DNA of 64,000 nt from Pseudomonadota bacterium (GTDB lineage: Bacteria; Pseudomonadota; Alphaproteobacteria; Micropepsales; Micropepsaceae): positions 310,001 to 374,000 of the forward strand of contig JAFEEQ010000003.1 in NCBI GenBank assembly GCA_018241025.1, in the 5' to 3' direction. The translations under genes were made by a program, and so were the position numbers. Positions 56,108 through 63,879 of this stretch are shown here, piece after piece. How positions within the stretch are numbered: the stretch's first letter is position 1; each line of letters opens with the position of its first letter. A model generated the notes under the pieces. It had not been told where the DNA came from. It saw only the letters and a program-made list of their open reading frames with translations, and did not search any database.

Positions 56108-56758
56108 TCAGAACCGGATGCCGACTCCCGCGCCGATGATCCACGGATCGAGATCGGCGCTCGCCTGGACCACGCCGGCCGCGGCGGTGACATGGGTCGA
56201 GAGGAAGATCTTCTTCACGTCGAAGTTGAGGAAGTAGGGTCCGTCGCCGACCGGCACGTCGACACCGGCCTGGAGGGCGAAGCCGAAATTGTCGTCGTAG
56301 TGGATGCCGGGAAGCGGGCTCTTCGGGCTGTAGAAGAAGGTGTAGTTCACGCCCAGGCCGGCATAGGGGCGGATCGGGCCGGTGGGATCGAAGTGATACT
56401 GCACGGTCAGGGTCGGCGGCAGCAGCCAGACGCTGCCGATATTGCCGGCGACCGAGCTGTGCACCGAGTGCTGCGTGGTGGCGGCGATCAGCTCCAGACC
56501 GATATGATCGGTGAGGAAATAGGTGCCGTCGATCTCGGGCACGAACGAGTCGGTGACCGAATAGGTGCCGCCGATGCTGGTGCCGCCGATCTTGACGTCG
56601 ATATTCGGGTCGGGGATCACGCCGAGACCGCGCAGGCGGACCTGGAAGTGACCGGCAACGCCGGTGTCGGCCATCGGAGCGGCATCGTCGGCAAGCGCCG
56701 GCGACGTAAGCGCGCAGCCGAGAAGAAGAGCGGCCGCAATCTTTGCAAGCGTACGCAT
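56108..56758 (-). CDS. OmpW-family outer-membrane protein
   Basis: A 216-residue eight-strand beta barrel with a signal peptide (KIAAALLLGCALTSPALA), the OmpW words FQVRLRGLGVIPDPN and VPEIDGTYFLTDHIGLEL, and the terminal GAGVGIRF. OmpW takes up small hydrophobic compounds and is often FNR-controlled. An FNR box 60-70 bases upstream supports this here. Confidence 0.92.
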   Translation of the reverse strand: MRTLAKIAAALLLGCALTSPALADDAAPMADTGVAGHFQVRLRGLGVIPDPNIDVKIGGTSIGGTYSVTDSFVPEIDGTYFLTDHIGLELIAATTQHSVHSSVAGNIGSVWLLPPTLTVQYHFDPTGPIRPYAGLGVNYTFFYSPKSPLPGIHYDDNFGFALQAGVDVPVGDGPYFLNFDVKKIFLSTHVTAAAGVVQASADLDPWIIGAGVGIRF

Positions 56759-56816
56759 GTGGGTATCCCCGTCGTTGATGTCGAGCCTCTATCTAGTGAC
56801 GCACGCGTCACGACAG

Positions 56817-56830
56817 TTGATCGCAATCAA
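56817..56830. promoter_or_regulatory. FNR/FixK box between ompW and hemN
   Basis: TTGATcgcaATCAA, a perfect palindromic match. With the -41.5 geometry it places an ompW start near 56782 (24-base leader). For hemN it would give a leader of about 69 bases, so ompW is the better fit. Confidence 0.88.
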
Positions 56831-56865
56831 CTGCGCGTGCGCTGCGGCAATCCGCGCGGGTGCGA

Positions 56866-56879
56866 TTGCGTGAGATCAA
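56866..56879 (+). promoter_or_regulatory. Degenerate FNR/FixK box before hemN
   Basis: TTGCGtgagATCAA has one perfect half-site and one imperfect one. Its centre is 61 bases from ATG 56934, giving a hemN transcript start near 56914 with the usual spacing. The perfect box at 56817 may help recruit the regulator. Confidence 0.55.
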
Positions 56880-56933
56880 GGCGACGCGATGCGTCATCCC
56901 TAGTTTGAGGATCGCTCACTCGGGAGACGCGCG

Positions 56934-58280
56934 ATGGCGGATGTGAAGACGTTATTTGCGGCACGCGTGCCGCGCTATACGAGCTATCCCACGGCGCCGC
57001 ACTTTCATGCCGGTGTCGGTGAATCTACGTATCGCGACTGGCTCGCCGCATTGCCGGCGGACGATGCGATCTCGCTCTACATCCACATTCCGTTCTGCGA
57101 CACGCTGTGCTGGTTCTGCGGTTGCCACACGACGGTGGTGAACAGCTATGCGCCGGTGACGGGCTATCTCGATCTGCTCGCGCGCGAACTGTCGCTGGTG
57201 GCCGATGCGCTGGGTCCGAAGCGGCGGGTGACGCATCTGCATTTCGGCGGCGGTTCGCCGACGTTGGTGAAGCCGGACGATCTGCGGCGCCTGAACGTGT
57301 CGCTGCGCCGCCGGTTCGACATCGCCGCCGATGCCGAGATCGCCGTCGAGATCGATCCGCGCGGGTTCACCGCGGAGATGGCCGAGGCCTGGGCCGATAT
57401 CGGCGTGACGCGCGCGAGCATCGGGGTGCAGGATTGCGACCCCAAGGTGCAGCGTGCGATTAACCGCATCCAGCCCGACGACGTGACGCTGGCCTGCGTG
57501 CGCATGCTGCGCGCGGCCGGTATCGAAAAGCTCAACATCGACCTGATCTACGGCCTGCCCCATCAGACGGTCGAAGGCCTGGCGCATACGATCGAGACGG
57601 CGCTGACGCTCGATCCAGACCGGCTGGCGATTTTCGGCTATGCCCATGTGCCGCACTTCAAGAAGCACATGGCGTTGATTCCCGAAGACGCCCTGCCGGG
57701 CGTCGCCGAGCGTTTCGCCCAGGCCGAGATGGCGCAGGCGCTTCTGGAATCCTGCGGCTATCGCGCCATCGGCATCGACCATTTCGCCAAGCCGGAAGAT
57801 GCTCTCGCCATCGCGCAGGACAACGGCACGCTCAGGCGCAATTTCCAGGGCTATACCACCGACGACGCCGCGACGCTGATCGGCCTCGGAGCTTCGGCCA
57901 TCGGCGCGCTGCCGCAAGGCTATGTGCAGAACATTTCCGACGTGCCCGGTTATCGCAAGGCGCTGGACGAAGGACGGTTGCCGGTCGCCCGCGGTGTCGC
58001 CGTAAGCGACGAGGACCGGGTAAGGCGGGCGGCGATCGAGCGGCTGATGTGCGATCTCAGCGTCGACCTGGCGCAGGTCGCCGGCTGCTTCGGCAAGTCG
58101 ATGAAGCTGTTCGCCGGAACGCTGGCGGCACTCGAGCCGTGGCACCGCGACGGCGTGGTGCGGATCGAGGGCTCGCGGGTGACGGTGGCGCCGCAATGGC
58201 GCGCGGCGACGCGGCTGGTGTGCTCGCTGTTCGACACTTACCTCGACGAAGGTGCGCGGCGGCACGCGCTGGCGGTGTGA
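56934..58280 (+). CDS. hemN: Oxygen-independent coproporphyrinogen III dehydrogenase (radical SAM)
   Basis: A 448-residue HemN. The N-terminal RYTSYPTAPHF precedes the radical-SAM site C55-x3-C59-x2-C62 (CDTLCWFCGC), then GGGSPT, and VQDCDPKVQRAINRIQP and NIDLIYGLPHQT. It makes protoporphyrinogen without oxygen and so keeps heme supply for cbb3 oxidase. It is divergent from ompW and preceded by FNR-type boxes. Confidence 0.95.
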   Translation: MADVKTLFAARVPRYTSYPTAPHFHAGVGESTYRDWLAALPADDAISLYIHIPFCDTLCWFCGCHTTVVNSYAPVTGYLDLLARELSLVADALGPKRRVTHLHFGGGSPTLVKPDDLRRLNVSLRRRFDIAADAEIAVEIDPRGFTAEMAEAWADIGVTRASIGVQDCDPKVQRAINRIQPDDVTLACVRMLRAAGIEKLNIDLIYGLPHQTVEGLAHTIETALTLDPDRLAIFGYAHVPHFKKHMALIPEDALPGVAERFAQAEMAQALLESCGYRAIGIDHFAKPEDALAIAQDNGTLRRNFQGYTTDDAATLIGLGASAIGALPQGYVQNISDVPGYRKALDEGRLPVARGVAVSDEDRVRRAAIERLMCDLSVDLAQVAGCFGKSMKLFAGTLAALEPWHRDGVVRIEGSRVTVAPQWRAATRLVCSLFDTYLDEGARRHALAV

Positions 58281-58300
58281 GGCAGACCGCGACAATGCGC

Positions 58301-58343
58301 GTGCTTCGAGGCTCCGCCTGCGGCGGAGCATCTCAGCATGACG
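58301..58343. repeat. Dispersed palindromic element, copy 4 (TGCTTCG...CTCAGCATGACG type)
   Basis: GTGCTTCGAGGCTCCGCC, then GCGGAGCATCTCAGCATGACG; the inner arms GCTCCGCC/GGCGGAGC form a stem. It matches 32482-32520 in the opposite orientation. It sits just after hemN. Confidence 0.65.
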
Positions 58344-58372
58344 AGAGTGGAAACAGGCCCCACCAATAAAAA

Positions 58373-58400
58373 GCCTCCCGGGGCTTTCGCGCCGGGAGGC
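58373..58400 (-). terminator. Intrinsic terminator of the diiron gene
   Basis: GCCTCCCGG and CCGGGAGGC pair round a 10-base loop. On the minus strand the hairpin is followed by TTTTTATT, so it ends transcription of the diiron gene, whose stop is at 58418. It may also stop hemN transcripts less efficiently. Confidence 0.85.
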
Positions 58401-58417
58401 AAGGTACGGAGGGTGAG

Positions 58418-59512
58418 TTACTCGGCGGCCATCATCTGCGGCGCGCCGCCTTCCATGGCCCGCAACACGCGGGGATCATCGAAGATCGGAATGCCAGCGT
58501 CGTCGTAGCGCTTGCGGACGCGCGGCGTGAACAGGCCGACGCGGGCGAGTGCCGGCATCATAAGGTCCTTGATCGAGTGGATCTGGCCGGGCGGCAGTTC
58601 CTGCGTCACGCCGGCTTCGACCGCTTCCTGCATGCCCTTGAAGAAATCGTTCGGGTCGATGTTGCTGTTCGCCAGAACTTCCATGAAGCCCGGATCGACA
58701 CGGCTGGCGAGGCCGTTGCCCTGCTGCATCGTCGCCTGGACGATGATGTTGATCGCATCGAAGGCGAAGTCGGCGAGGTCTTCGCGCGAAGCCTCATCGA
58801 GCTCCTTGATCACCGGGCCGAGATAGGCGTGGCCGAAGGAGACGTGGCGCGACTCGTCGCGCATCACGTTGAAGGTGATCGCCTTGAGCAGCGGGCAGGT
58901 GGTCGACTGGTACATGTTGTTGAAGGCGCCGAGGGCGAGGCCTTCGACCACCATGTTCATGCCGATCATCACCTTCTCGTAGCGGTCGGATTTGAGCGTG
59001 ACGTCGATCAGATCCTTCAGCCAGGGCGACATCGGGTAGACCATCGCGATCTTGTCGCAGTACTTGGCGTAGACCTCGACATGGCGCGCCTCGTCCATCG
59101 TCTGGGTCGCGGCATAGAACTTCGCGGTCGTGTCCGGGACCGAATGCGTGACGCAGGCCGCCGTCATCAGCGCGCCCTGCTCGCCATGCAGAAACTGCGA
59201 GAGGAGCTGCGCGGTGGAATGGGCAGTGAAGGTCTCGCGCTGGCTTTTCGACAGGCGGTTGAAGAAGGGCATGTTGTGATAGCCCGACGAGCGGTCGGTC
59301 ATCAGCGGGTTCGACGGATCGACTTCGGTGTCCCAGGGCAGCAGCAGGTCGCTGTCCCACTGGTTCTGCTTGGCGCGCTTGTAGAGGTCTTCGACCTTGT
59401 CGGCGCCGAGGGTGTAATCGAAGGTCCAGGCGATCTCCATCGGATTGCGATAGCAATCGTCCGGCGTCATCGAGACTTTCCAGTCGCCTTTTTGAACGGT
59501 GGTGCTCGTCAT
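58418..59512 (-). CDS. Ferritin-like diiron protein of unknown substrate
   Basis: A 364-residue soluble helical protein with the full four-helix diiron ligand set: Glu111 (LHGEQGA), Glu141-x-x-His144 (MDEARHVEVY), Glu190 (VVEGLALGAF) and Glu220-x-x-His223 (RDESRHVSFG). Two ExxH motifs point to an oxygenase/oxidase of the ribonucleotide-reductase-R2 or AurF type rather than a storage ferritin. It is too long for bacterioferritin. A ferredoxin gene lies upstream on the same strand and a perfect FNR box precedes it, so it is made when oxygen is scarce. Substrate unknown. Confidence 0.82.
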   Translation of the reverse strand: MTSTTVQKGDWKVSMTPDDCYRNPMEIAWTFDYTLGADKVEDLYKRAKQNQWDSDLLLPWDTEVDPSNPLMTDRSSGYHNMPFFNRLSKSQRETFTAHSTAQLLSQFLHGEQGALMTAACVTHSVPDTTAKFYAATQTMDEARHVEVYAKYCDKIAMVYPMSPWLKDLIDVTLKSDRYEKVMIGMNMVVEGLALGAFNNMYQSTTCPLLKAITFNVMRDESRHVSFGHAYLGPVIKELDEASREDLADFAFDAINIIVQATMQQGNGLASRVDPGFMEVLANSNIDPNDFFKGMQEAVEAGVTQELPPGQIHSIKDLMMPALARVGLFTPRVRKRYDDAGIPIFDDPRVLRAMEGGAPQMMAAE

Positions 59513-59585
59513 CGTTTCCTCCTGCCCGGTGCGGGCTCTGCGAGCGTTATGGCAGGAACGGTGACGCCGGCGTCACGAATGGTGC

Positions 59586-59599
59586 TTGATCCAGATCAA
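59586..59599 (-). promoter_or_regulatory. FNR/FixK box of the diiron gene
   Basis: TTGATccagATCAA, a perfect match centred about 80 bases before ATG 59512. A -41.5 start falls near 59551. It gives the diiron gene its own low-oxygen promoter in addition to read-through from the upstream genes. Confidence 0.88.
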
Positions 59600-59650
59600 C
59601 CAACGCCGCGATGCGACAGGAAACGCTGCGCAAAACGGGTTTCGCACGCG

Positions 59651-59971
59651 TCAGTACTGTTTTTCCGGCATGCGCACTTCGATGCCGTCGAGCTCGGGCG
59701 TGATCTTGATCTGGCAGGCGAGCCGGCTGGTGGCATCGGCGTCGTGGGCGAAAGCCAGCATGCCGCTCTCGAGCTCGCTCGGCTCGGGAATCTTCGCGCC
59801 CCATTCTTCGGGGATGTGGACGTGACAGGTGGCACAGGCGCAGGCGCCGCCGCAATCGCCATCGATGCCGGGGATCTGGTTGTTCACCGCCGCTTCCATC
59901 AGCGTGTAACCGTCGGGCACGTCGAGCGCATGGCGCTTGCCGGAGAATTCGATGTAGGTGACGCGGGTCAT
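59651..59971 (-). CDS. [2Fe-2S] ferredoxin, adrenodoxin/putidaredoxin type
   Basis: A 106-residue ferredoxin with cluster ligands in DCGGACACATCHV and a fourth cysteine in RLACQIKI. The spacing is that of the vertebrate-type ferredoxins that serve P450s, FeS assembly and oxygenases. Located between a reductase-like gene and the diiron gene, it is a natural electron donor to the latter. ATG 59971 follows GAGG. Confidence 0.9.
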   Translation of the reverse strand: MTRVTYIEFSGKRHALDVPDGYTLMEAAVNNQIPGIDGDCGGACACATCHVHIPEEWGAKIPEPSELESGMLAFAHDADATSRLACQIKITPELDGIEVRMPEKQY

Positions 59972-59981
59972 GGAGGGCCTC

Positions 59982-60197
59982 TTACGGACGCATGAACATG
60001 AAATCGGTGTCGGGATCGCAGCTATCGGCGAGGAAGCTGAGCTCGGAGCGGACATCGTCGACGCTGCGGGTCTTGAGGTATTGCGCGATGACGAGATCGA
60101 GGAAGCGGCGCGCGAGTGCGTCGCTGCCCTGCCCCTTGGCTTCGGCCTCGGCGAGCGCGGCTTCGAAATGACGTTTGGCGATGTCGTGGACGCTCAT
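59982..60197 (-). CDS. Small 71-residue protein of the diiron operon
   Basis: A short helical protein (DIAKRHFEAALAEAEAKGQG, RRFLDLVIAQYLKTRSVDDV) ending DPDTDFMFMRP. ATG 60197 lies two bases after the stop of the oxidoreductase gene, and the stop is 10 bases before the ferredoxin start. No family recognised. The chain of close spacings argues for a shared job, perhaps as a small partner of the diiron or reductase component. Confidence 0.7.
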   Translation of the reverse strand: MSVHDIAKRHFEAALAEAEAKGQGSDALARRFLDLVIAQYLKTRSVDDVRSELSFLADSCDPDTDFMFMRP

Positions 60198-60199
60198 GG

Positions 60200-60775
60200 T
60201 CAGAGTCCCTTCCGGCCGAGTTCGGCCATGTGCTTGAGCCAGCCGGCGCGGCGCGATTCCGAAAGCTCGACGCCGCCGAGATAGGTCTTGCGCACCGGTT
60301 TGACGCCGGAGAGCCGCAGCATGCCGCGGGCGAAGGCGCGCACGCCGAACGCCCCGAAGAGGAAGCGGAAGGCCAAGGCCGGCATGCCCATGGTGACGAC
60401 CAGATGCGCCGACTTGCCGGTGAGGCCGCGCTTCGGGTTGCCGGCGCCGCCGCCGACGAAAGCGAAGCCGCCGCAGGCGACCTGCTCCATGAAGCCCTTG
60501 AGCAGGGCGGGCGCCATGCCCTCCCAAAGCGGGTGGACAAAGACGAGATGCTCGGCCCAGGCGATGTCGCCCTGGGCCTTCACGATGTCGGGATCCCTGG
60601 CGGGTTCGAGGAAATCCTCCGGGTCACGCAACAGACCAAAGCCGAGCGCGCCGACGTCGATACGCCGGACCTCGTGCCCGCCGGTGCGCGCGCCTTCGCC
60701 ATAGGCCGTGGCCAGGGCCGCACACAGCCTTTCAGGGCGCGGATCGGGATGGCCGTTGATGACGAGAATGCGCAC
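60200..60775 (-). CDS. Flavodoxin-fold NAD(P)H dehydrogenase (quinone-reductase/MdaB type)
   Basis: A 191-residue flavoprotein with RILVINGHPDPRPERLCAAL at the N-terminus, LVFVHPLWEGMAPALLKGF in the FMN-contact region and LTGKSAHLVVTMGMP. Such enzymes pass electrons from NAD(P)H through flavin to quinones or other acceptors. It is the first gene of the four-gene redox operon. GTG 60775 with GGGGA upstream is preferred; TTG 60790 is the longer option. Confidence 0.85.
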   Translation of the reverse strand: MRILVINGHPDPRPERLCAALATAYGEGARTGGHEVRRIDVGALGFGLLRDPEDFLEPARDPDIVKAQGDIAWAEHLVFVHPLWEGMAPALLKGFMEQVACGGFAFVGGGAGNPKRGLTGKSAHLVVTMGMPALAFRFLFGAFGVRAFARGMLRLSGVKPVRKTYLGGVELSESRRAGWLKHMAELGRKGL

Positions 60776-60829
60776 GCGGGAGGTCCCCAATTACGCGGGC
60801 AACCCTGACACCGGCGGATGTTTACGGCC

Positions 60830-60843
60830 TTGACGTGAATCAA
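60830..60843. promoter_or_regulatory. FNR/FixK box between the redox operon and fixL
   Basis: TTGACgtgaATCAA departs from the consensus by one base. With -41.5 spacing it fits both directions: a start near 60795 for the oxidoreductase gene (20-base leader) and near 60878 for fixL (28-base leader). Confidence 0.75.
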
Positions 60844-60905
60844 CCCGGCCGGCCTGCGGCGGGGAGGTCATTTCCTTCGCCCGCGGCGCACCCTAGGATT
60901 CGGAC

Positions 60906-62027
60906 ATGGCCCGTCCCACCAGCCCGGCGGTCAACGCCGACTCCCTGTTCGATGCCCTGATCGCCACCGCCGTGGACGGCATCATGGTCATCGACGAGCG
61001 CGCCAATGTCCTCATCTACAATGCAGCCTGCGAACGCTTGTTCGGCTATGCCGCCGAAGAGGTGATCGGACGCAACGTGAAAATGCTGATGCCCGAGCCC
61101 TATCGCGCGCAGCATGACGGCTATGTCGGGCATTATCTGGAGACACGCGAGAAGCACATCATCGGCATCGGCCGCGAAGTCTCCGGCCGGCGCAAGGACG
61201 GCACGACCTTTCCGATGAACCTTTCGGTCGGCGAGGGCATGGTGGGCGGCAAGCGCATCTTCGTCGGCATCATCACCGACCTCACCGAACGCGCCGCGCG
61301 CGACAAGCGCATCCAGGATTTGCAGACCGAGATGTGGCATGTCAGCCGTTTGACCGACATGGGCCAGGTCGCCGCCGGCCTCGCGCACGAACTCAACCAG
61401 CCGCTGACCGCGATCCTCAACTACTCCAATGCCGGACGCGAGATCGCGCAGGAGGACGAACAGAAGGATCTCGAGACGATCTTCGCCAAGGTCGCCGAGC
61501 AGACTGCGCGGGCGGGCAACATCATCCGCCGGCTGCGCTCCTTCATCGAGAAGCGCGAGCCCAACCGGATCGAGGAAGATCTGGTGCGCACCGTGGAAGA
61601 GGCGATCCGCCTCGGCATGCCCGACGCCGCCGACCGCAACATCCGGCTGGAGCTGCAGGCCAAGGCCGGCCTCCCGAACGCGCTGATCGACCGGATTCAG
61701 ATCCAGCAGGTCGTCATCAACCTGATGAAGAACGCGGCCGAAGCGATGGAAAACTCGTCGAAGCGGGAGATCGTCCTTGGAGTCGCTCAGGCGTCGGACG
61801 AATTCCTCCAGGTCTCGGTCGCCGATAGCGGGCCGGGGCTGGACAAAGACGTCGCCGACAAGCTGTTCCAGGCCTTCATGACGACCAAGAAATCGGGCAT
61901 GGGTATGGGCCTGAACATCTGCCGGGGCATCGTCGAGGCCCATGGCGGGAGATTGTGGGCCGAGGCCAATCCGGGCGGCGGCGCCGTGTTCCGCTTCAAC
62001 GTTCCGATTGCCAAGAGCGAGCCATGA
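60906..62027 (+). CDS. fixL: Oxygen-sensing heme-PAS histidine kinase FixL
   Basis: A 373-residue soluble kinase. The PAS domain (about 14-125) carries the FixL block MLMPEPYRAQHDGYVGHYLE and KHIIGIGREVSGRRKDGTTF, in which His84 is the expected heme ligand. The kinase core has the H-box LAHELNQPLTAIL (His161), N-box LMKNAAEAME, and DSGPGL, MGMGL. No membrane segment, as in Bradyrhizobium and unlike Sinorhizobium. Loss of oxygen from the heme should activate it. Its stop overlaps the fixJ start (ATGA). Confidence 0.95.
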   Translation: MARPTSPAVNADSLFDALIATAVDGIMVIDERANVLIYNAACERLFGYAAEEVIGRNVKMLMPEPYRAQHDGYVGHYLETREKHIIGIGREVSGRRKDGTTFPMNLSVGEGMVGGKRIFVGIITDLTERAARDKRIQDLQTEMWHVSRLTDMGQVAAGLAHELNQPLTAILNYSNAGREIAQEDEQKDLETIFAKVAEQTARAGNIIRRLRSFIEKREPNRIEEDLVRTVEEAIRLGMPDAADRNIRLELQAKAGLPNALIDRIQIQQVVINLMKNAAEAMENSSKREIVLGVAQASDEFLQVSVADSGPGLDKDVADKLFQAFMTTKKSGMGMGLNICRGIVEAHGGRLWAEANPGGGAVFRFNVPIAKSEP

Positions 62028-62623
62028 GCAAGACCGTCCTGATCGTCGATGACGACGCCGATGTGCGCGACTCGCTGTCCGTGCTCCTCATGCGTTCGGA
62101 GTACGCGGTGAAGACCTTTGCCTCGGCAAAGGCGCTGCTCGATGCCGGCGACCCGGGTGCCGATTGCTGCGTGCTGGCCGATGTGCGGATGCCCGAGATG
62201 GACGGGCTGGCGCTGCAGCGCGAACTGACGGCACGCTGGCCCAGGCTTCCGGTCGTGATCATGACCGGCCATGGCGACGTGCCGATGGCGGTGAAGGCGA
62301 TGCGGGCGGGCGCGATCGATTTCCTGGAGAAACCATTCGAAAAGCCAGCGCTGATGGAGGCGCTGAAGCGGGCCTTCGCGCTGGCGGGCGCCCCGCCGGC
62401 GGAAGCGCCGGCCCAGAAGATTTCTCCACGCCAGGTACTGACCGAGCGCGAGTACGAAGTGTTCCAGCTTCTGGTCGCGGGCGATCCCAACAAGATCGTG
62501 GCCTACAAGCTGAACATCTCGGTGCGAACCGCCGAGGCGCATCGCGCCAACCTGATGGCCAAGCTGAACGCCCGCAATCTCGCCGATCTCGTGCGGATGT
62601 CGTTCGCGGACGAAAATTCGTAA
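62024..62623 (+). CDS. fixJ: FixJ response regulator (receiver plus LuxR-type HTH)
   Basis: A 199-residue regulator: acidic pocket VDDDADV, phospho-acceptor Asp53 (ADVRMPEMDG), MTGHGDVPMAVKAM and KPF, then a linker. The LuxR/FixJ HTH follows (LTEREYEVFQLLVAGDPNKI, ISVRTAEAHRANLMAKL). It activates fixK; matching sites lie upstream of that gene. Confidence 0.95.
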   Translation: MSKTVLIVDDDADVRDSLSVLLMRSEYAVKTFASAKALLDAGDPGADCCVLADVRMPEMDGLALQRELTARWPRLPVVIMTGHGDVPMAVKAMRAGAIDFLEKPFEKPALMEALKRAFALAGAPPAEAPAQKISPRQVLTEREYEVFQLLVAGDPNKIVAYKLNISVRTAEAHRANLMAKLNARNLADLVRMSFADENS

Positions 62624-62634
62624 TCCCCGCAATC

Positions 62635-62648
62635 TTGATCCGGATCAG
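62635..62648 (+). promoter_or_regulatory. FNR/FixK box before the single-domain response regulator
   Basis: TTGATccggATCAG, one mismatch. Its centre places a transcript start near 62683, 19 bases before ATG 62702, with CATGGT as a possible -10. Confidence 0.75.
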
Positions 62649-62701
62649 GATTTTTCCCTACGCATCGCGGCATGGTCGCCCTCATGCAGGGACGCGCGGC
62701 C

Positions 62702-63103
62702 ATGGCCGAGATCATACCTCTTCGCGGGCGATACCAGCGACATCTCTGTCTGATCGAAGACGATGGCGCGGTCGCCGACTCCTTGCGCGTGCAGCTGACG
62801 CGGAACGGCTTTGCCGTGACGATCTTCGGCAGCGCCGCCGAGTTTCTCGCAAGCGGCACCCTGGACCGATATGACTGCCTGATCGTCGACCAGCGCCTGC
62901 CGGTGATGAGCGGGCTCGAACTCGTCGAACTGCTCCGGACGCGGGCCTATTCCCGGCCGGTCCTGCTGATCTGGGGCCAGCGCGAGCCCCAGCTTCTGGC
63001 CCGGATCGCGCGGGCCGGAATCCGCGAGACACTCAACAAACCGCTCGCGCCGTCGGAGCTTCTTGCGGCCCTGGACCGGGCGCTTCCCGAGCTACGTACG
63101 TAG
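62702..63103 (+). CDS. Single-domain response regulator with an atypical switch residue
   Basis: A 133-residue receiver with no output domain: acidic pocket Glu19-Asp20-Asp21, phospho-acceptor Asp63 (IVDQRLPVMSG) and Lys113 (LNKPL). After strand 4 the sequence is VLLIWGQ, so the usual Thr/Ser switch residue is Trp91. It lies between fixJ and fixK and has its own FixK-type box, so it may tune FixL/FixJ signalling by binding FixL. Alternative upstream starts at 62672 and 62684 would encroach on the promoter. Confidence 0.82.
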   Translation: MAEIIPLRGRYQRHLCLIEDDGAVADSLRVQLTRNGFAVTIFGSAAEFLASGTLDRYDCLIVDQRLPVMSGLELVELLRTRAYSRPVLLIWGQREPQLLARIARAGIRETLNKPLAPSELLAALDRALPELRT

Positions 63104-63117
63104 CGGTTCGTACGTAA
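63096..63117 (+). promoter_or_regulatory. Two FixJ-type direct repeats upstream of fixK
   Basis: GTACGTAG (63096-63103) and GTACGTAA (63110-63117) are spaced 14 bases apart. The first fits the published FixJ consensus GTAMGTAG exactly. The first copy overlaps the stop codon of the response-regulator gene. The fixK ATG is 99 bases downstream. Confidence 0.75.
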
Positions 63118-63216
63118 TTTTGGCCCGGAAAATCGCGTTTCCTGCGGGGATTGCGAATGGGACCTGCCGGGCGATTGGGCGAGCCTCGGCTTACGAAATC
63201 CGAGCCGGAGCCCGCC

Positions 63217-63879
63217 ATGTCCGTCGCCTTCACAAGCACACAATCCGCACCGGATCGTACCCGCGCGGCGCTCGGCTCCATCGGCTCGGTCAGCCTGTTC
63301 GACCGCAACAACACGATCTTCGCCGAGGGCGACGAGGCCGAGCATGTCTACAAGGTGGTGAGCGGCGGCGTGCGGCTGTGCAAGATGCTGCAGGACGGAC
63401 GGCGCCAGATCGTCGAGTTCGCCCTGCCCGGCGATTATTTCGGCATCGACTGGCTCGAACGCCACGCCCTGACCGCCGAAGCGATGGTCGACACCACGAC
63501 CGTCTGCTACGGCCGCGGCCGGCTGACCCGCCTCGGCGACGAGAACCGCGATGTCCGCGCCGAGATCTTCTCCACCCTGCGCCACGATCTGTGGGCGGCG
63601 CAGAACCATCTTGTCATTCTCGGCCGGCAGAGCGCGCGCGAGCGCGTCGCGGCCTTCCTGCTGCAGCTGCTGGAGCGCCGGCGCGAAGGCGCGAAGAACA
63701 AGCTCGACCTGCCGATGACGCGCCAGGATATCGCCGACTATCTCGGCCTCACGATCGAGACGGTGTGCCGGGTGCTGACGGCGCTGAAGCGTGAAGGGGT
63801 GATCGACATTCCGGACCGCCACAGCCTGACGGTCCGGAATGCGGAGGCGCTGGAAGACGCCTGCACCGCAGAGGACTAG
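63217..63879 (+). CDS. fixK: CRP/FNR-family activator of the FixK type
   Basis: A 220-residue regulator: cyclic-nucleotide-binding-like beta roll (FAEGDEAEHVYKVVSGGVRL, LPGDYFGIDWLE), long dimer helix, and HTH MTRQDIADYLGLTIETVCRVLTAL. The recognition helix has the E..xxR pattern that reads TTGAT. The N-terminus has no cysteine cluster, so unlike FNR it does not sense oxygen itself and fits FixK. GGAG precedes ATG 63217; a frame from 63151 is longer. Predicted to drive the six boxes listed. Confidence 0.92.
   Translation: MSVAFTSTQSAPDRTRAALGSIGSVSLFDRNNTIFAEGDEAEHVYKVVSGGVRLCKMLQDGRRQIVEFALPGDYFGIDWLERHALTAEAMVDTTTVCYGRGRLTRLGDENRDVRAEIFSTLRHDLWAAQNHLVILGRQSARERVAAFLLQLLERRREGAKNKLDLPMTRQDIADYLGLTIETVCRVLTALKREGVIDIPDRHSLTVRNAEALEDACTAED

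Noticed and set aside
58418..59512. Bacterioferritin or storage ferritin
   Set aside because: Too long, with two ExxH motifs and a dedicated ferredoxin/reductase context typical of an oxidase or oxygenase.
63217..63879. Oxygen-sensing FNR
   Set aside because: The N-terminus lacks the cysteine cluster; the FixLJ genes and FixJ-type repeats upstream fit FixK.
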